The notes beneath the pieces were generated by a model that was given only the letters and a program-made list of their open reading frames with translations, was not told where the DNA came from and did no database searches. From NCBI RefSeq assembly GCF_001625305.1, contig NW_017802392.1, positions 774,517 through 838,516 of the forward strand: a stretch of 64,000 nucleotides of DNA. The letters run 5' to 3'. A program made the position numbers and the translations under genes. This document shows, one piece after another, positions 22,401 through 34,619 of the stretch. The stretch comes from Branchiostoma belcheri (lineage: Eukaryota; Chordata; Leptocardii; Amphioxiformes; Branchiostomatidae). Numbering within the stretch: the stretch's first letter is position 1; every line of letters starts with the position of its first letter.

Positions 22401-25400
22401 ATAATAAAATCAACATGGCCTAATGAAGTATGTGGGCAAGACAACAACAAAAAAAAGAAACATTCTGTCTTGTGATAGAACTAAATGAAGTCTGAGCATT
22501 TTTTTGGTGCCATTTTGAACTAAAGCACATTTTATTGTGACTATTGACTTCAGATCAAATGTGGTTTGAACTCATTTGACTGTGAATCTTAAAAAAAAAT
22601 GGGCATGGGTAATTCGGGGCATGCTGCATTTTATAAAAGCTCCCCTGAACCATGCAATGTCACAAATACTTTACTGTAATATATCTTTAAACATCCTCCA
22701 GTACTAGACAAAAAGTCTGAAGACGAAGACCAATCATACGAAGACGCAGACCATACGTATGAAGACGCCGATGGAAAACGTGGCTTGCAGCGTGATAGCC
22801 CGAGTGAACAACCTTCTAGACGGCTTGATCTGGGACACCACGTGGAAGAGCCGCGCTCCAGGAGACAGGAGGAGACAGGTGCAGTGGGAGACAGAACCGG
22901 ACGTAAGTACAATTATGAAAATAGAGCTGGAGGTTTCCAATTTTTTTTTTACATTCAGGTAGAGCAGAAAAGTCATATTTGTTATGGAGCTAGACAAATC
23001 CGTGTATAATAATCATCGTGTGTTCATACATACACTGCCTTATGAAGTCAGAGGCTTTACCTGCACATAATAGTTCACATTATGATGTATAGATGTAGTA
23101 ACGTATAGAGATATAAAGTTCTACTATCACCGTAATGCATTATCACTACCAAATCTATAACATGTACTTAGATGTCAAAGCAAAACGCATAGTAAAGGTC
23201 TTTCATTCATTCATTCATGAAAGAGTTTCTCTATTTTGCTGAGAACTAATGGAAGACGAATTGTCCTTCTTTTGTTGTACGAACCAACTATTGTGATTTT
23301 GCACTATCTACAAGTCTATCATCTTCTATTATACCTGAAATTCTCAATGGATAATAGCAAATCCAAGTTCAAATACATAGTGACATAGGACAACATATTC
23401 CATGTACAATGTACATACATGTACATGTAAATGGCAATATTGTAAAAGATGTAATAATCTAGACACCTTTGTTGATGGTTCATTTTTATCCCATAGTCTA
23501 TAGATTCTCTTGTTAAGGGTAGATTTTTCTCTTGGTATGTTAACTTTGTTATATAGCGGAAGATGCCGTTAATGATATCTTGTACAATTGTTGTGCAACA
23601 AAGTTTATCATTTATTTATCGGTTCAGTTGATATACATGTTCCGACAAGGTTACCTCGGCCTAATATCATGAAGGGATCTTGTCAATATTATTATGAATA
23701 TGTTAAGTTCCGGGAAAGCATCCTAGCCTTTTTAAGTATACTGGTTGTGTAATGAAATTATACATTTTCATTCTTGGATTAATCCTCACGGTCTATCTGC
23801 TATGCATTTATCTTATGATTTGTTTTTTCTATCAGTTTGTGATATTTACGGCTTGTTGTAAGATTGTTGAGACACGGGAGGCTAGGTCACTGGAATGAAA
23901 CTGGAACTTTCAAACTAACACGGGCTGTTTTGTAACGAATTACATATTACTGAACTGAAAGGTATTGCTGATGTTATGACTTTTCGTTGCAACTGTAAGA
24001 TTAATTTTACATTTTTGGTTCATATTTTATTTTAGAGCATGTTACAAAAAAGTGGATCAAATTGATGGTGAAATCCATTCAAGTTTGCTGTTCTATTCTG
24101 GTCTGTGGGTCCCTATTCATCCTGTCAGTCTTTGCTGCTAAAGGACAGTTCACATTTGGTAATACGGTAAGCCAACCTCAATGAATAATTTTATCAGGGT
24201 GGCGAGTATTTGAATAGCAAAGTTAGACACTTGTTTTAACAAAAGTCAACGTTTCGTTGATCGTCTGTCATTTTCATCAGGGCAATGACCAGCCATAATT
24301 GCTCTTACTAAAGAAGATGACAGTCGTCATTGAAACGTCGTCTTTTGTATGGCCACTTCAAGTGGTCGTGTATAAAGGACTTTCCTGTTCAAGGTAGGCC
24401 GACCTGTCTTTTTTTTTCACTTTAAGGGCTAGAAGTATCACCGATAATATACCTAATACATAAGGGTTAGTGTAGGAAGATATGAAGTAGGTGCCTGTAA
24501 ATCTTCAAACTTTTGTGACAATAAAACCACATTTAGGTTAATCAAATTCTAGTGTTGGTAATGTCTACCTGCATCACGGCTCGTAGAAACATTCTGTTGA
24601 TTGAAATATAAGCCAAAGCAAACATTAATCAATGCAATTGTATGTTGTCAAGATAATTATTTATTGTTGCCTACATGCCTGCCTAAAAAACTAGGCCTGG
24701 CCCCTTACCCCTCTTCATTTTGGTTTTCTTTATTGTTTGCTTCTCGAAAAATGTTCTACTGATTTATGTGTCATGTATCCTTCTGTATATTTTTTTTCTG
24801 GTGTCTTGTTATTAGTGTCATTATTAGACCCAACCTAAGGTGTTTATAGTAATATAATGTATGGGAAGCTATATATTAAAGTAACTGTTTACCAATTTCT
24901 TAATGATGTGCACCTCTTTATAGGAGGCACACAATGTCAACATTCCCTGGTCATGGGATTTCTATAAGACAAACAGCTCGGCGCTTTTTAATCCGACCTC
25001 CGCCTACTCGACTTTTGTCTCCTCTCCAACATTGAAGCTGGAGAAGTCTGTTGCTCCATCGATGGCGATATCGGATGAGGGCATTGGGGCACCTGGGGGT
25101 GAGTCAACTGAGATCTCTATGTCCATGCTGATGATTGACTGTTACCTCCAAAAGAAGTATACACAGTAATGGCACAGTTCATCCTCCGCCTTTCCATAGT
25201 TATTTTAACATTTAAGTTCGCTATTCAGAACAAACAGGTTTTAACTTCCTTGCTCAAAGAAAGCAAAGATGCAGGCTGTTTTAGGAAAGGCAATGGGGCA
25301 GTGCATAGACAGGATCAGCAAGAAATCCACATTATCAATAGAATTAACAGTTCACTCTTATTTCATACATATCATATTTTTTCAAACGATGTTACAGTCA

Positions 25401-26790
25401 CATGTGACAGCGGGTGGAGTGAATATAACAACCACTGCTACAGGTTGTCGGGATGGAAATTCTCCTGGTCCGAGGCAAACCGAAATTGTAAACAAAGTGG
25501 TGCAAATCTTGCTTCTATCCAAAATAAGGAAGAAAACAACTTCGTCAAAGATCTTATCAAGAAAGGTAGGGATTAAATACGTTTTTTTCCAAAACAGTAG
25601 TTGTTTATTACCTATTATTGTATTGTACTGTATTGTATCTTTGTAAGATTTGTAATTACAAATGTAAGATTGCAAAAGCCTTCGGGCATGATTCTGCACA
25701 TTAAGTTATAATAAACCGTTGAATGGTCCCTAAATATGCAAAATCATCAAGCTTGATCAAGGAAAATACATATTCTTATCTTTCTCATAGCTGATATCAT
25801 AAAAGTCAAAAATCTTAAATAAAGCCTCTTTGACTTTGTGCTAACAATGGGCGTTCAAGTACCTGCATATTCGCAGGTATTATATGTATGGTGATTTATT
25901 CATAATGGGACTAATGGTTTTCATTATTGTAACAGATGTTCAGTCTCTACTAATGTGTTATTACTACATGTACGTAAATATTACTTTACACTGTCTGATT
26001 CTCGATTCTAAAATCAACATAATTCAGAGGCCACTGTGTAATGTAAACTTCAGGAAGGTTAGAATGAATAAAGTTGAAAATTGTAAAAAATTTGCTGTGA
26101 CAATCACTAACTCAAAAGTTCTGCAAACGTTTGAATATTTTTATTTGTTGTTGTTGATTGGCTATCCAAATATCAAGACCCCTTCTTCTCGCTGGATTGC
26201 AGCCCCTGCCAAACAGGTCTGGATTGGACTCCGTGAAGGTCGTAGGTGGAAGTGGTCGGACGGTGCACGGCTCAGCTACAGAAACTGGTCGCCTGGAGAG
26301 CCCAATAACAGTTTCTGGAGTGGGAGAGAGGACTGTGGCTCTATATACACCAAGGTGGGTGCAAGCATTGCAGCATTTCAATAAATACTAGTAGCATGTC
26401 AGTACAGTCAAGACAGTAAGAGATCTGTCAGAATGTTTCTTAAGATATGATTGTCAGTTCTTTACAGTCGTGACAACTGATTTACTGAAATGTTACGGAA
26501 ACTACTGTCAGTTGCTGTACCAGTCCTAATGGTTTGCTAACTAGGGGTGTTTATTTTCTTTTTGTAAATTAATTCATTGACTGATAATTAATTTGTGGAA
26601 GGATTGATATAACAGGTGACTATCACCTTCCAAGTTTAAGATTAGAGACTAAGGAAATATATTTATTACATGTAACATTTTACAGACGTTCAGAAAGATG
26701 GTACCTCGTCAACGGGGGACTGCTGGGAAGTGGAATGACGCCAACTGCAAGTGCAACTATCTCTTCATTTGCAAGAAGCCAAAAGGATAA
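19463..26790 (+). CDS. Type II transmembrane C-type lectin, seven exons, apparently intact
   Basis: Exons: 19463-19700, 22702-22902, 24036-24166, 24924-25098, 25398-25565, 26203-26354, 26686-26790. All junctions are AG..GT and in phase, giving 389 codons. The N-terminus is cytoplasmic, acidic and tyrosine-rich (HQYEDVDLEF, then YEDADHTYEDAD). One membrane segment lies around residues 155-185 (VCCSILVCGSLFILSVFAA). Exon 4 is a stalk (NVNIPWSWDFYKTNSSALF). Exons 5-7 (about residues 249-389) form the CTLD: VTCDSGWSEYNNHCYRL, the WIGL core, EPN, then WND and CNYLFICKK. EPN plus WND is the calcium-dependent mannose-type pair, so sugar binding is likely. No signal peptide, hence type II. The donor of exon 1 is weak; an in-phase alternative lies about 20 bp upstream. 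Intron 1 holds two SINEs. Likely a cell-surface recognition lectin. Confidence 0.85.
20806..20950 (+). mobile_element. tRNA-like SINE copy
   Basis: It has the A-box-like TGCCGCAATGGTTAGAGC, then the core GTTGTGCCCTTGGGAAAGGCAC shared with the copies at 21966 and 48005 (quoted here in part). It is diverged in the B-box region (AGGTCCCAAACTCC). It lies in intron 1 of the lectin gene. Confidence 0.6.
21966..22190 (+). mobile_element. tRNA-derived SINE copy
   Basis: The A box GTGGCGTGGTGGTAGAGCGG and a B-box-like GGGTTGTATCCGG are spaced as in a tRNA-type pol III promoter. The core TGTGTCCTTGGGAAAGGCA and 'gaatgggtacctaaactggg' follow. It lies in intron 1 of the lectin gene. It is not a functional tRNA: no cloverleaf with paired acceptor ends can be drawn. 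Confidence 0.7.
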
Positions 26791-29504
26791 CATGTCCATC
26801 CTTATAAGGCTACACCGATTTATCATTTTAAAGTAAAGTAAAGAGTTAGAGAAAGGTCAAGTTGAAAACAGAGGCCCTGGATAACAACGTTGTAACGAAT
26901 CCACAGCTGGCTTAAACTGCTATAGATCGGTAACATCTTTCATCTCGTAATGTGTATTTTCATGTTGATCCAGAATATATATTTTTTTTTACCCGAGGGT
27001 CATCCAAACAAAATAGTATGGCTTCAAATGGTAGTTTGAAAAAAATACTTTGTGAGGCGGAAAATTTTAGCAATTTTAATTTAGCAATTTTAGATTTAAA
27101 TCAAAATTTAATTTAAAAGTCGAATTGTGATGCTGTGTTAGAACTATGTTGCATTTGTTCAAAGGACCCTAAAATCCTAAAGTTGAGAAGTTTTCATTTT
27201 TATTCGAATTTTCCTCTTTGTACAATAGCCTAGTATGTATTACAATAATGTAATATTATTAAGTAGAAAAAAATTAATTTAGTCATACAATATTTAATTC
27301 AGTTTTATTTGTTAATTTCACAACTTTATATACATAGGAATCTCTTGCAGCTGATATTATTTGGTGAATACTTTTGACATTAAAAGTTAATAGTACGTCC
27401 ACGAAATAATACCAAAAATATAATCTTTAGGTTACTATATCGTGCCAAATACAGTTGCCATCTAATATTCTCAAACTATTCTTTTCACTATGATAATTTG
27501 TAATGGTATTCCAGCAGTCCATAGTGGAACAATAATAAAAAAATTCTGTTAGACACGTTTTACCTTTTACATTATCATAATTGTATATTTACCTTTTTAT
27601 TAGCCTTTGGTAAGAGTTTCCAATACAATAAGATATACACTGAGTATCATGATAATCATGATATTGGATTCAGTTTCAAATCAGGTTTTTAAGCAGTTTG
27701 TTACCAGGTATGCACCTGATTGGCAGTAATTAAAAATTCCCCAAGTTAGACTGGCCTAAGCTGGGTGACATATTAATATGAACAGATCCAAATATATTAA
27801 GTGGATATTTAAAAGAAAAAAAACGGGTAAAATGAAATAGACCTTAAAATACAGCAAATTGTAAGAATTGAATGATTGATGCTTCAAGAAGTGGAAACTA
27901 ATGGTTTGTACGTTAAGACATTTTGTGATGTTGTGTCAATTATTACATCAATTATTACAACTTATTAAAAACATTTTCAATTCCTTATAATGTTATTATC
28001 ATAATGTGATAATGTAATTGGATACTATTTTTTTAAATTTGCTATCATGTTGATCATGTAATATAGATATAGATTTGTTACCATGTTGATTATGTAATAT
28101 AGATCATGCTTGACTTACTTGACTAATATAGATCATGCTTGAAATACGCAATTCAGCCTCTTTGTATACAAATAAAGCTGCCATGTATTTTACTGTATTC
28201 ATGAACGAAGTCAGTAAACACAATATATAGAGTAATACAAAACTAGAGGTCGGAGGTCTCGAGCCTTTGTCAGAGATATATGGCTCTAGAATTAATTCGA
28301 GCATGAGTATTACTTTTTTAATAATCAGTTTGGTCTATCTATAGATAAAAAAAAAGAATATCTGTGATCCTTTTTTTTTAATTCTACGGAACACCCTAAA
28401 AGGGTTCGCCACAGATTTACAGACGCGCTTTCACATGTGTTAAACCTTCCTTAAATTATTTGATTTTAGACTGTTACTGGAAAAAAATAAATGTACCAAG
28501 AAATTCTTCTTACTAGTATTATGATCAAAGTGTCACGACAGTGTCGCAAAATAAAATAAGAGAGGATCTAATGAAAGTGACGAATCAGAACAGGGCGACA
28601 TCTGCTATTTAGTTGATTTATTTTTCAAGACGTATAAAGGACTTGCTTGTTGTTACACTGTGTTCTTTTATTCAGCTTGTGTCGTAATGTTTGTATTTCT
28701 AAAGTTAGTACATTCCAAATCTAGGAATCTTGTTTACACATGTAGCAAGCCATGTTTACAACATGACAAGGTTACACAAAACACGCAGACATACTGTGAT
28801 ATATGATACATAATATGATTGCATATAATGGAATTTTAGATCTAAAGTTGATTATCTCGTTTCCCGTCGGCTGAACAGACAATCACGTGAGCCCTACCCT
28901 GATACTAATTATTCCGCCCCTTTTCCCTCTGACACTTCCTCCCTAACCCTCGTAAGGGTCATTCGTGGCTCAACCTTTCTCTGTACGGTCACTACCCTAA
29001 TTGTGTGTGTTTGTCTGTGAAATAGACGGGAAACATAGTTCTCTTCGGAGCTTGCAAAGAAGAGAAGGTCTGTTTCTCTGTGAGATTTCGTGGTCTATTT
29101 GCATATATTCGCTCCAATGTGACTTACACTAAAATGTAATCCTTACGCTATAACTTTTATGTTAGAAGTTTGTAAAAATCCAAAACAAACTCTATAAAAT
29201 CCAAAATGACAAAGTTAAGAATCACTAGTGCAAACGTCTGATTAAACGTCGATTACGGTGAATACCTTTAATTATCATTACATTTGCAATATAATTGATT
29301 AATTCATGAACAGCATCCAGTTTAATTCCACCATAGCCATCTTAGAGCATCAGGGATTAACCCAATAATGTATAGAAGTGTACAGAATTCTCTCCGTCCC
29401 ATAATTCTGTCTTCAGCTACAGTTGCCATAATTCTGGCTCCAGTTCCCTTGTTTAAAAATTAACTGCCACCACGTCTGTCTTAAATCATTTTTAATACAT
29501 ATCA
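26791..29504. other. Intergenic, AT-rich, no gene seen
   Basis: This is the 3' flank of the lectin gene followed by AT-rich sequence with short local repeats (for example ATGTTGAT.ATGTAATATAGAT around 28050-28140). No exon chain, RNA gene or element ends were recognised on either strand. A pyrimidine-rich, GC-richer patch lies at 28880-29000 without a clear feature. Confidence 0.5.
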
Positions 29505-30627
29505 TTCAGAACATCGATCCCAAACAGTTCGGCGGACTTCCTGGGAAATCAACAACACATTGTCTAGTGGACATCCTTCACCATCTCACTTCTACCCCGG
29601 ACCGGAGAGGTTCACTTAGCAGCATCGTCTTGACTGATTTCTCTAAAGCTTTTGATAGAGTCGAACATACAACTGCGATATCAAGGCTGTTATAGTTAGG
29701 CTGCAGACCCTCACTGACCCGCTGGATCTGCGACTTTCTTTCTGAGAGGAGATAACGGGTCCTTTACCAGGGTTCACTTTCCGAGTGGGAGATACTTACC
29801 TGTGGCCTCCCACAAGGCACTGTTTTGGCTCCCATCATCTTCATAGCGATGATCAACAGCGCCACTGTCAAGACCCGATCCACCAATTGGAAATTTGTTG
29901 ACGATCTCTAAATGATTGAGAGCCGACTAACACGCGAACCCTCACTCCTACAACATGATCTCAACGACCTGGAACAGTGGACTGCGAACAGTTACATGAA
30001 GTTACATCCAAAGAAATGCAAGGCCCTGCATGTGTACTTTACAACCCCCCCCCCCCCTCCTCTCCCAGTCTTATACATTGACGGCCATGCACTTCAAGAA
30101 GTCTCTGTAGCCAAGCCGTTAGGGGTCATGGTGCAATCTGACCTCAAATGGAACACGCACGTTAACCACATCACCAGTCAAAGCAGCAAACGTCTCTTTC
30201 TCCTACAACACCTGAAAAGGTTCAGACTACCAGTGCCTGACCTAGTTACTGTGTACGTAAGCTACGTACGTCCCCTGTGTGAATATGCCTGCCCTGTCTG
30301 GGGCCCCGGACTGACTTCCACCCAGATAGCCCAGATAGAGGACATTCAGCGCCGGGCATGTCGCATCACACTTGACAAAGACTACTTCCGGTACTCGGAC
30401 GCATGCAGTCTCCTAGGTCTACCTTTACTCCAGGAAAGACGTCAACACCTTATCCTGACGTTCGGACGCGGTCTGATGAAGTAGTCCCTAACATTCAGGG
30501 AGAGAGAGGAGAGACCAGCGGTAGAGACACTAGATCTAGCCACAAACTGAACACTGTCACTGCCAGAACTGAACGATTTAAAAACAGTGCAATACCACAC
30601 ATCGTGCGATTACTGAATGAGAACTAA
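29505..30627 (+). pseudogene. Non-LTR retrotransposon reverse transcriptase fragment (CR1/L2/jockey-like)
   Basis: Reading from about 29515: PKQFGGLPGKSTTHCLVDIL, then VLTDFSKAFDRVEH (first catalytic Asp), CGLPQGTVLAPIIF, then WKFVDDL (second catalytic motif). After that: LEQWTANSYMKLHPKKCKAL, KPLGVMVQSDLKWNTHVNHI and the typical C-terminal block from YVRPLCEYACPVWG. In-frame stops occur near 29693, 29752 and just after FVDDL (29910). A frameshift near 30480 moves the end (TERFKNSAIPHIVRLLNEN) to another frame. A poly-C run lies at 30046-30057. The endonuclease half is missing, so this is a 5'-truncated, dead copy. Confidence 0.85.
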
Positions 30628-30889
30628 GATTACTACTTATATATACAAATGTATCTTACTGTTCAAAGACTCTTTTATCCTGCCTCTAATTCGTGTGCAA
30701 TTCTGATATTTTAAATGTACGACCTTTTAACGTATAATTATAGTTAACGACGTATAATGATTTAATGTGTGCTAACTTTTTATTGATTAACCAACTATGT
30801 AATTGTCAGAGCAATTCAGGTCCTAATTACATGGAGCCTGCAATTCTGTACAAATACATGACGAATGAACCACTATTATTATGGTACAT

Positions 30890-31280
30890 TCTATATGCGT
30901 TTTTTTGTTGTGGGTGTGTTTGGGTCATTAAAGATAGCGGTAAACGTGCTGCATCGATTTTAATTATGTTTACGCTTTTGCTCAGTTTCTTCCTCTTCTT
31001 CTTCTCCAAACACTAACCTCTGACCTGGCCAATGACCTGATTTGTTGACATCTGTCACCGTGGTAACTGGTGTTGGGTTACATGATGTTGCAATTTCGAA
31101 GTAGGCATTTAGACTCCTGTCTGACCATATACATGTATGTGAATGTGTTTGAATAAGAATTTAGAGCACAGGGAACAACTGACGTTAAGCCGTGCAGTGA
31201 GTGAGTGAGTGAGTAAGTGAGTGCTTATCCGAAGGTAAAGATTATGCAATCTGCTTTGCAAATGTTACTTTTCTAGTTAA
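30890..31280 (+). repeat. Block duplicated at 57.69-59.02 kb
   Basis: From 'ttgtgggtgtgtttgggtca' through 'ctgcatcgattttaattatg', 'ctgacctggc', a GAGT run at 31199-31223 and 'ttatgcaatctgctttgc', this matches 57706-59024 closely, except that the second copy carries a 913-bp insertion at a TTAA that is still empty here (31185-31188). Divergence resumes at the TTAA at 31277-31280. Confidence 0.85.
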
Positions 31281-31862
31281 ATGTAAAGTTCGAAAACATT
31301 AGGTACTGAGCTTCTTCGAGTACTAATCCGTTACCCCGAAAAAAATATTCGTTTTTTCCATGCAGCCATGGTTAAAAATTATGGACGAAAAAAGGACCCC
31401 TTACGTAAAAAGTGTATTTTGATAGGGCTTATTTACCCTTAAATAAATTAGGCGCACAAAATATCAATCGAGTGTATTGATAGGCGGCCAGGCACTCCTT
31501 TCCATCAGAGAAGTTAAAGGTTCCGACCCGCGTTTATTACCTGTAGAAAAGACAGCCCGTCGGGCTGAAGGTGTCAAATTGCTGCGAATACGGAAGAGAC
31601 CTTTTTGATCGTGAAATCCCTGTTATTGTACTAGATGTGTACATATCTGTGTATTTTCTGAAAGCCAGTAAATTGTAGCCTCTTTAAGTGGCTAAATGTT
31701 GGTGATCAATGTATTGATAAGCGGCATGGCACCCCTTTTGACCAGAAGAATGAAAAATTCCGACTCGCGTTTATTACAGAAATGACAGCCCGTCGAGCTA
31801 AGGGTGTCAAATTTGGCTTCGAACACAGAAAAAAACTCCGGCGCGAGACTAGGGATGTGTTT
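31281..31862 (-). mobile_element. Two adjoining TTAA-type MITE fragments
   Basis: Segment 31289-31612 is the reverse complement of the 12990-13330 part of the full-length MITE (gctgcatgg, 'ttaggcgc', 'cgacccgcgtttatta', ending at GGTC-like AGACC). Segment 31613-31862 repeats the family again (ATTGATAAGCGGCATGGCAC, CCCGTCGAGCT, ending AAACTCCGGCGCGAG). The second fragment is shared with the third locus copy at 59394-59645. Confidence 0.65.
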
Positions 31863-32266
31863 GCAGTATTTCAAATGTTATGTCTAAGAAAATTAGTCTT
31901 TAGGATTAGTAGTACACAGACCCGGTATTAATTTAAAATTAAAATCCAAAGAAACGATACTTGGCACGATCCCCGCCCGCAACCTAGTTGGTTGACGCAG
32001 CCATACAGCTCATCCGCTGGAAGTTCAGGAATGACCAGACGATAACATTTATTAATATACATTCATGTCTTCTTTTTTTATGTCCATTGATCAATTAAAT
32101 GGCAGTATACGCGTAAAATATAACATTATACACTGTCTAGAAGTTGACTTGAAACATCAAGCTGGTTAGTGGTCATGAATTTAAAACACAAATTTGTCAT
32201 GTTTAACGTACAACTTTCAAGTTCTTTCCTCCCAGCGTTCGATCCGCCATGTTTGCTGCTGTTGCC

Positions 32267-32321
32267 ATGGACACGGGTTCTATTTACTACACAGATGAGA
32301 AGTTGCTAGCTCTCGAAGCAG
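32267..32321 (+). other. Possible upstream first exon, copy 2 (MDTGSIYYTDEK)
   Basis: ATG GAC ACG GGT opens MDTGSIYYTDEKLLALEA and ends at donor GCAG|GTGGGT. It is paralogous to 9274-9328 and 60081-60135, about 400 bp before the MATAKSTK exon. Coding status is uncertain, for the reasons given for copy 1. Confidence 0.35.
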
Positions 32322-32717
32322 GTGGGTTTCTTTTTTCTCCATTCGTAGGCTAAAAACTCGGCTAAATATTCAGGAAACAGTGCGAATTATAGTCAGATAT
32401 TACTCCTACGTTTTCTCAGCACGTAGACGGAACTGTGGGGCGATGGAAAGTGGAAGTTGTAGTCTGAAAAGCGCCGAAAAACATTCAATTTTTACGCTTA
32501 CTTGATAAGACGAGGTCAAAGCCACCATTTTGTATTACCAGCACATGTGAGGACAGCATCACGATGTTTTAATCTTCGAAATTTTACCGCCAGTTTCTTG
32601 GCAACATTTCGCAACATTTTAAGAGTTATAATACTTTTGCTTAGTCCAAAAAGTCTGTTTTAAATCAGTTTGTATGACTTTTGTAGGCGTTGTATATCAT
32701 CTGCGTTTAAGTCCACA

Positions 32718-34510
32718 ATGGCGACAGCAAAGTCAACCAAACAGTCGAACTTCAGCGTTGAGCAGGAGTCGATGTTTAGAAGGATGATCCGAAAAGTGAG
32801 AAAAGGATCATCAGAAGACGACCTGGAAGTTGGCAGTAGAACCAAGGTAAGCTTTATCTTTTTCTTAGCGAGGTTTTTACCGTCGGTGTAACGCATTGTT
32901 TTTTGTGTAACTTGAAGTAAACAACGTAATTTTAGTAGCCAACATTATTGTCGGATGAATTTTGTTTTTGCTTTAAAAAGGCCATGTTAAGTAAATTCTG
33001 TGGATGCTTCATTAAGTCAAGTAAAGTTAGGTTACTTTTTCAATGCCACAAACTATGTATTTAAAACAAGACATGTGTTTTTTATAATTTAAATATTCAT
33101 TAAAACCTATTTTGAAGCTGTAGACTAAATACAAACCTACAGTGTATAGCAGACTCTATGACTCCATAATCTGATTCAAACCCATTTCGAGAAATGCTTT
33201 AATTACTGAATAGTCAGGTTATAACTAATATTTTGCCATTAGACCAAAACTTTGAAATGTTATATTTGGAATACGTCATCTGCACAAGTTACATAAGGTG
33301 GACTGTAAGGATTCTTGTATATCATTTCTAAGGTTTATTTGAACATTTTTATATATTTTTATACTCACATCAATGTATAGTTTTTTGGTTTTCGAATTTT
33401 AAGAAATGCTGAACTGAAAAACAATCATGACAACAGAATCTATGGGGAATTAGACTCTAACTTGGAACACATAGTTTGAAAGACTGGTGCATTTAACAAA
33501 AAAAAAATCCTGTTTTCATTATTGACATTATGTTACATTTTTAGCCCAAAATGTCCAAGAACCGGTAAAGTTAATTGATGTGGGTTTTATCATGTTTTTT
33601 CTTTGCTATGATTTGTTTTCTTTGTTTTTATATTGCTCTTAATGTGGTATATTCCCTTTTCTACTCAGCCAAGTCAGAGAGGAGACACAGAACACTCTTT
33701 AAGAGAGTAAGAACTCAGTTTTAGTCAGCTTTAGCTACTGCCATATATAGTCAGAAGTAGTCAGACATTTGAGCTATAAATGTGAAACAAGGAAAGAAAA
33801 GACACAGTCATCACATTTTTTTATTTGTTTAGGTCACACCAATTTGATTTGTTGGTTCTCAGATTTGTCTCTTCCTTTTTTTGTCTGATTTGACAAGAAA
33901 AAAAAAAAAAATTCTGGACCTGAATCAACTTATATTATATGCTTATATTTTGCCACCATAAGTTGAAAAAAGTCCTTTTCTTCCTGGTTGTTATAGTTTT
34001 TCTATCTATCAAAGCAGTGGTTTGATTAAAGTTCAAAATTTATTGTTAGAATATTAACCCAGCCTTTTGTGTTGACTTCAATGCTCCTTTTCTGGCATTC
34101 AGGGCTATACTAAGATGCTTAGACCTGTTTCTATTTTAATTTTTTTCACCCTGGATTGCTTTATATTTTTCGGAAAAATCTGAGAACCAACAAATTTAAT
34201 TGGTGTGGCCTTATACCAAGTATGGGGAGGGGGGCAAATAATGGGGAGGGGTGGTTTGAATTGTTACTGTTAGAAAAGAAATGTGTCAGTACAATACCAA
34301 ATACTTTCACTAGGAAGATTTTAAATTGACAAACTAGTGAAGCACAAATATGATGTTTTATTTTAGTAATGATGAAAGACAGAGATACATATTAACTGTC
34401 TTAAAAATATCATATAATCATAACATGGTCACTTACTATATTACTTTTTTTCATTTTAGAGCCAAAGAGGGCAGAGGTGGCCTTCTGGGACACCTACAAG
34501 ACCTCCAGAC
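32718..34510 (+). CDS. Coiled-coil gene head, copy 2, truncated after exon 3
   Basis: Exons 32718-32846, 33669-33706 and 34460-34510 are equivalent to exons 1-3 of copy 1, with the same lengths (129, 38, 51 nt) and phases. Exon 1 is identical in protein to copy 1. Exon 3 reads EAKEGRGGLLGHLQDLQT where copy 1 has EAKECRGG...LQM. Similarity to copies 1 and 3 ends about 10-20 bp after the exon 3 donor, and neither downstream coiled-coil exons nor the TTCTTG minisatellite follows. The copy is therefore probably a truncated pseudogene, although the pieces seen are intact. Confidence 0.65.
33832..34210. mobile_element. Harbinger-type MITE (379 bp), copy 2 intron
   Basis: It starts GGTCACACCAATTTGATTTG and ends AATTTAATTGGTGTGGCC, with TTA at 33829-33831 and TTA at 34211-34213. 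It sits in the same intronic position as the MITEs at 7369-7741 and 61630-62008. Confidence 0.8.
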
Positions 34511-34571
34511 GTAAGTAATAACTGCATACATTCAGCAGTGATAACTCTACAACACTGCAGTGTTGCCTCTG

Positions 34572-34613
34572 GTACAACTATTATAGTAATCTTTGTTACT
34601 ATAATAGTTGTAC
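34572..34613. repeat. Perfect 18-bp-arm inverted repeat
   Basis: GTACAACTATTATAGTAA is followed by a 6-base loop (TCTTTG) and its exact reverse complement. It lies about 60 bp beyond the point where copy 2 stops matching the other locus copies. Confidence 0.95.
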
Positions 34614-34619
34614 TATATT

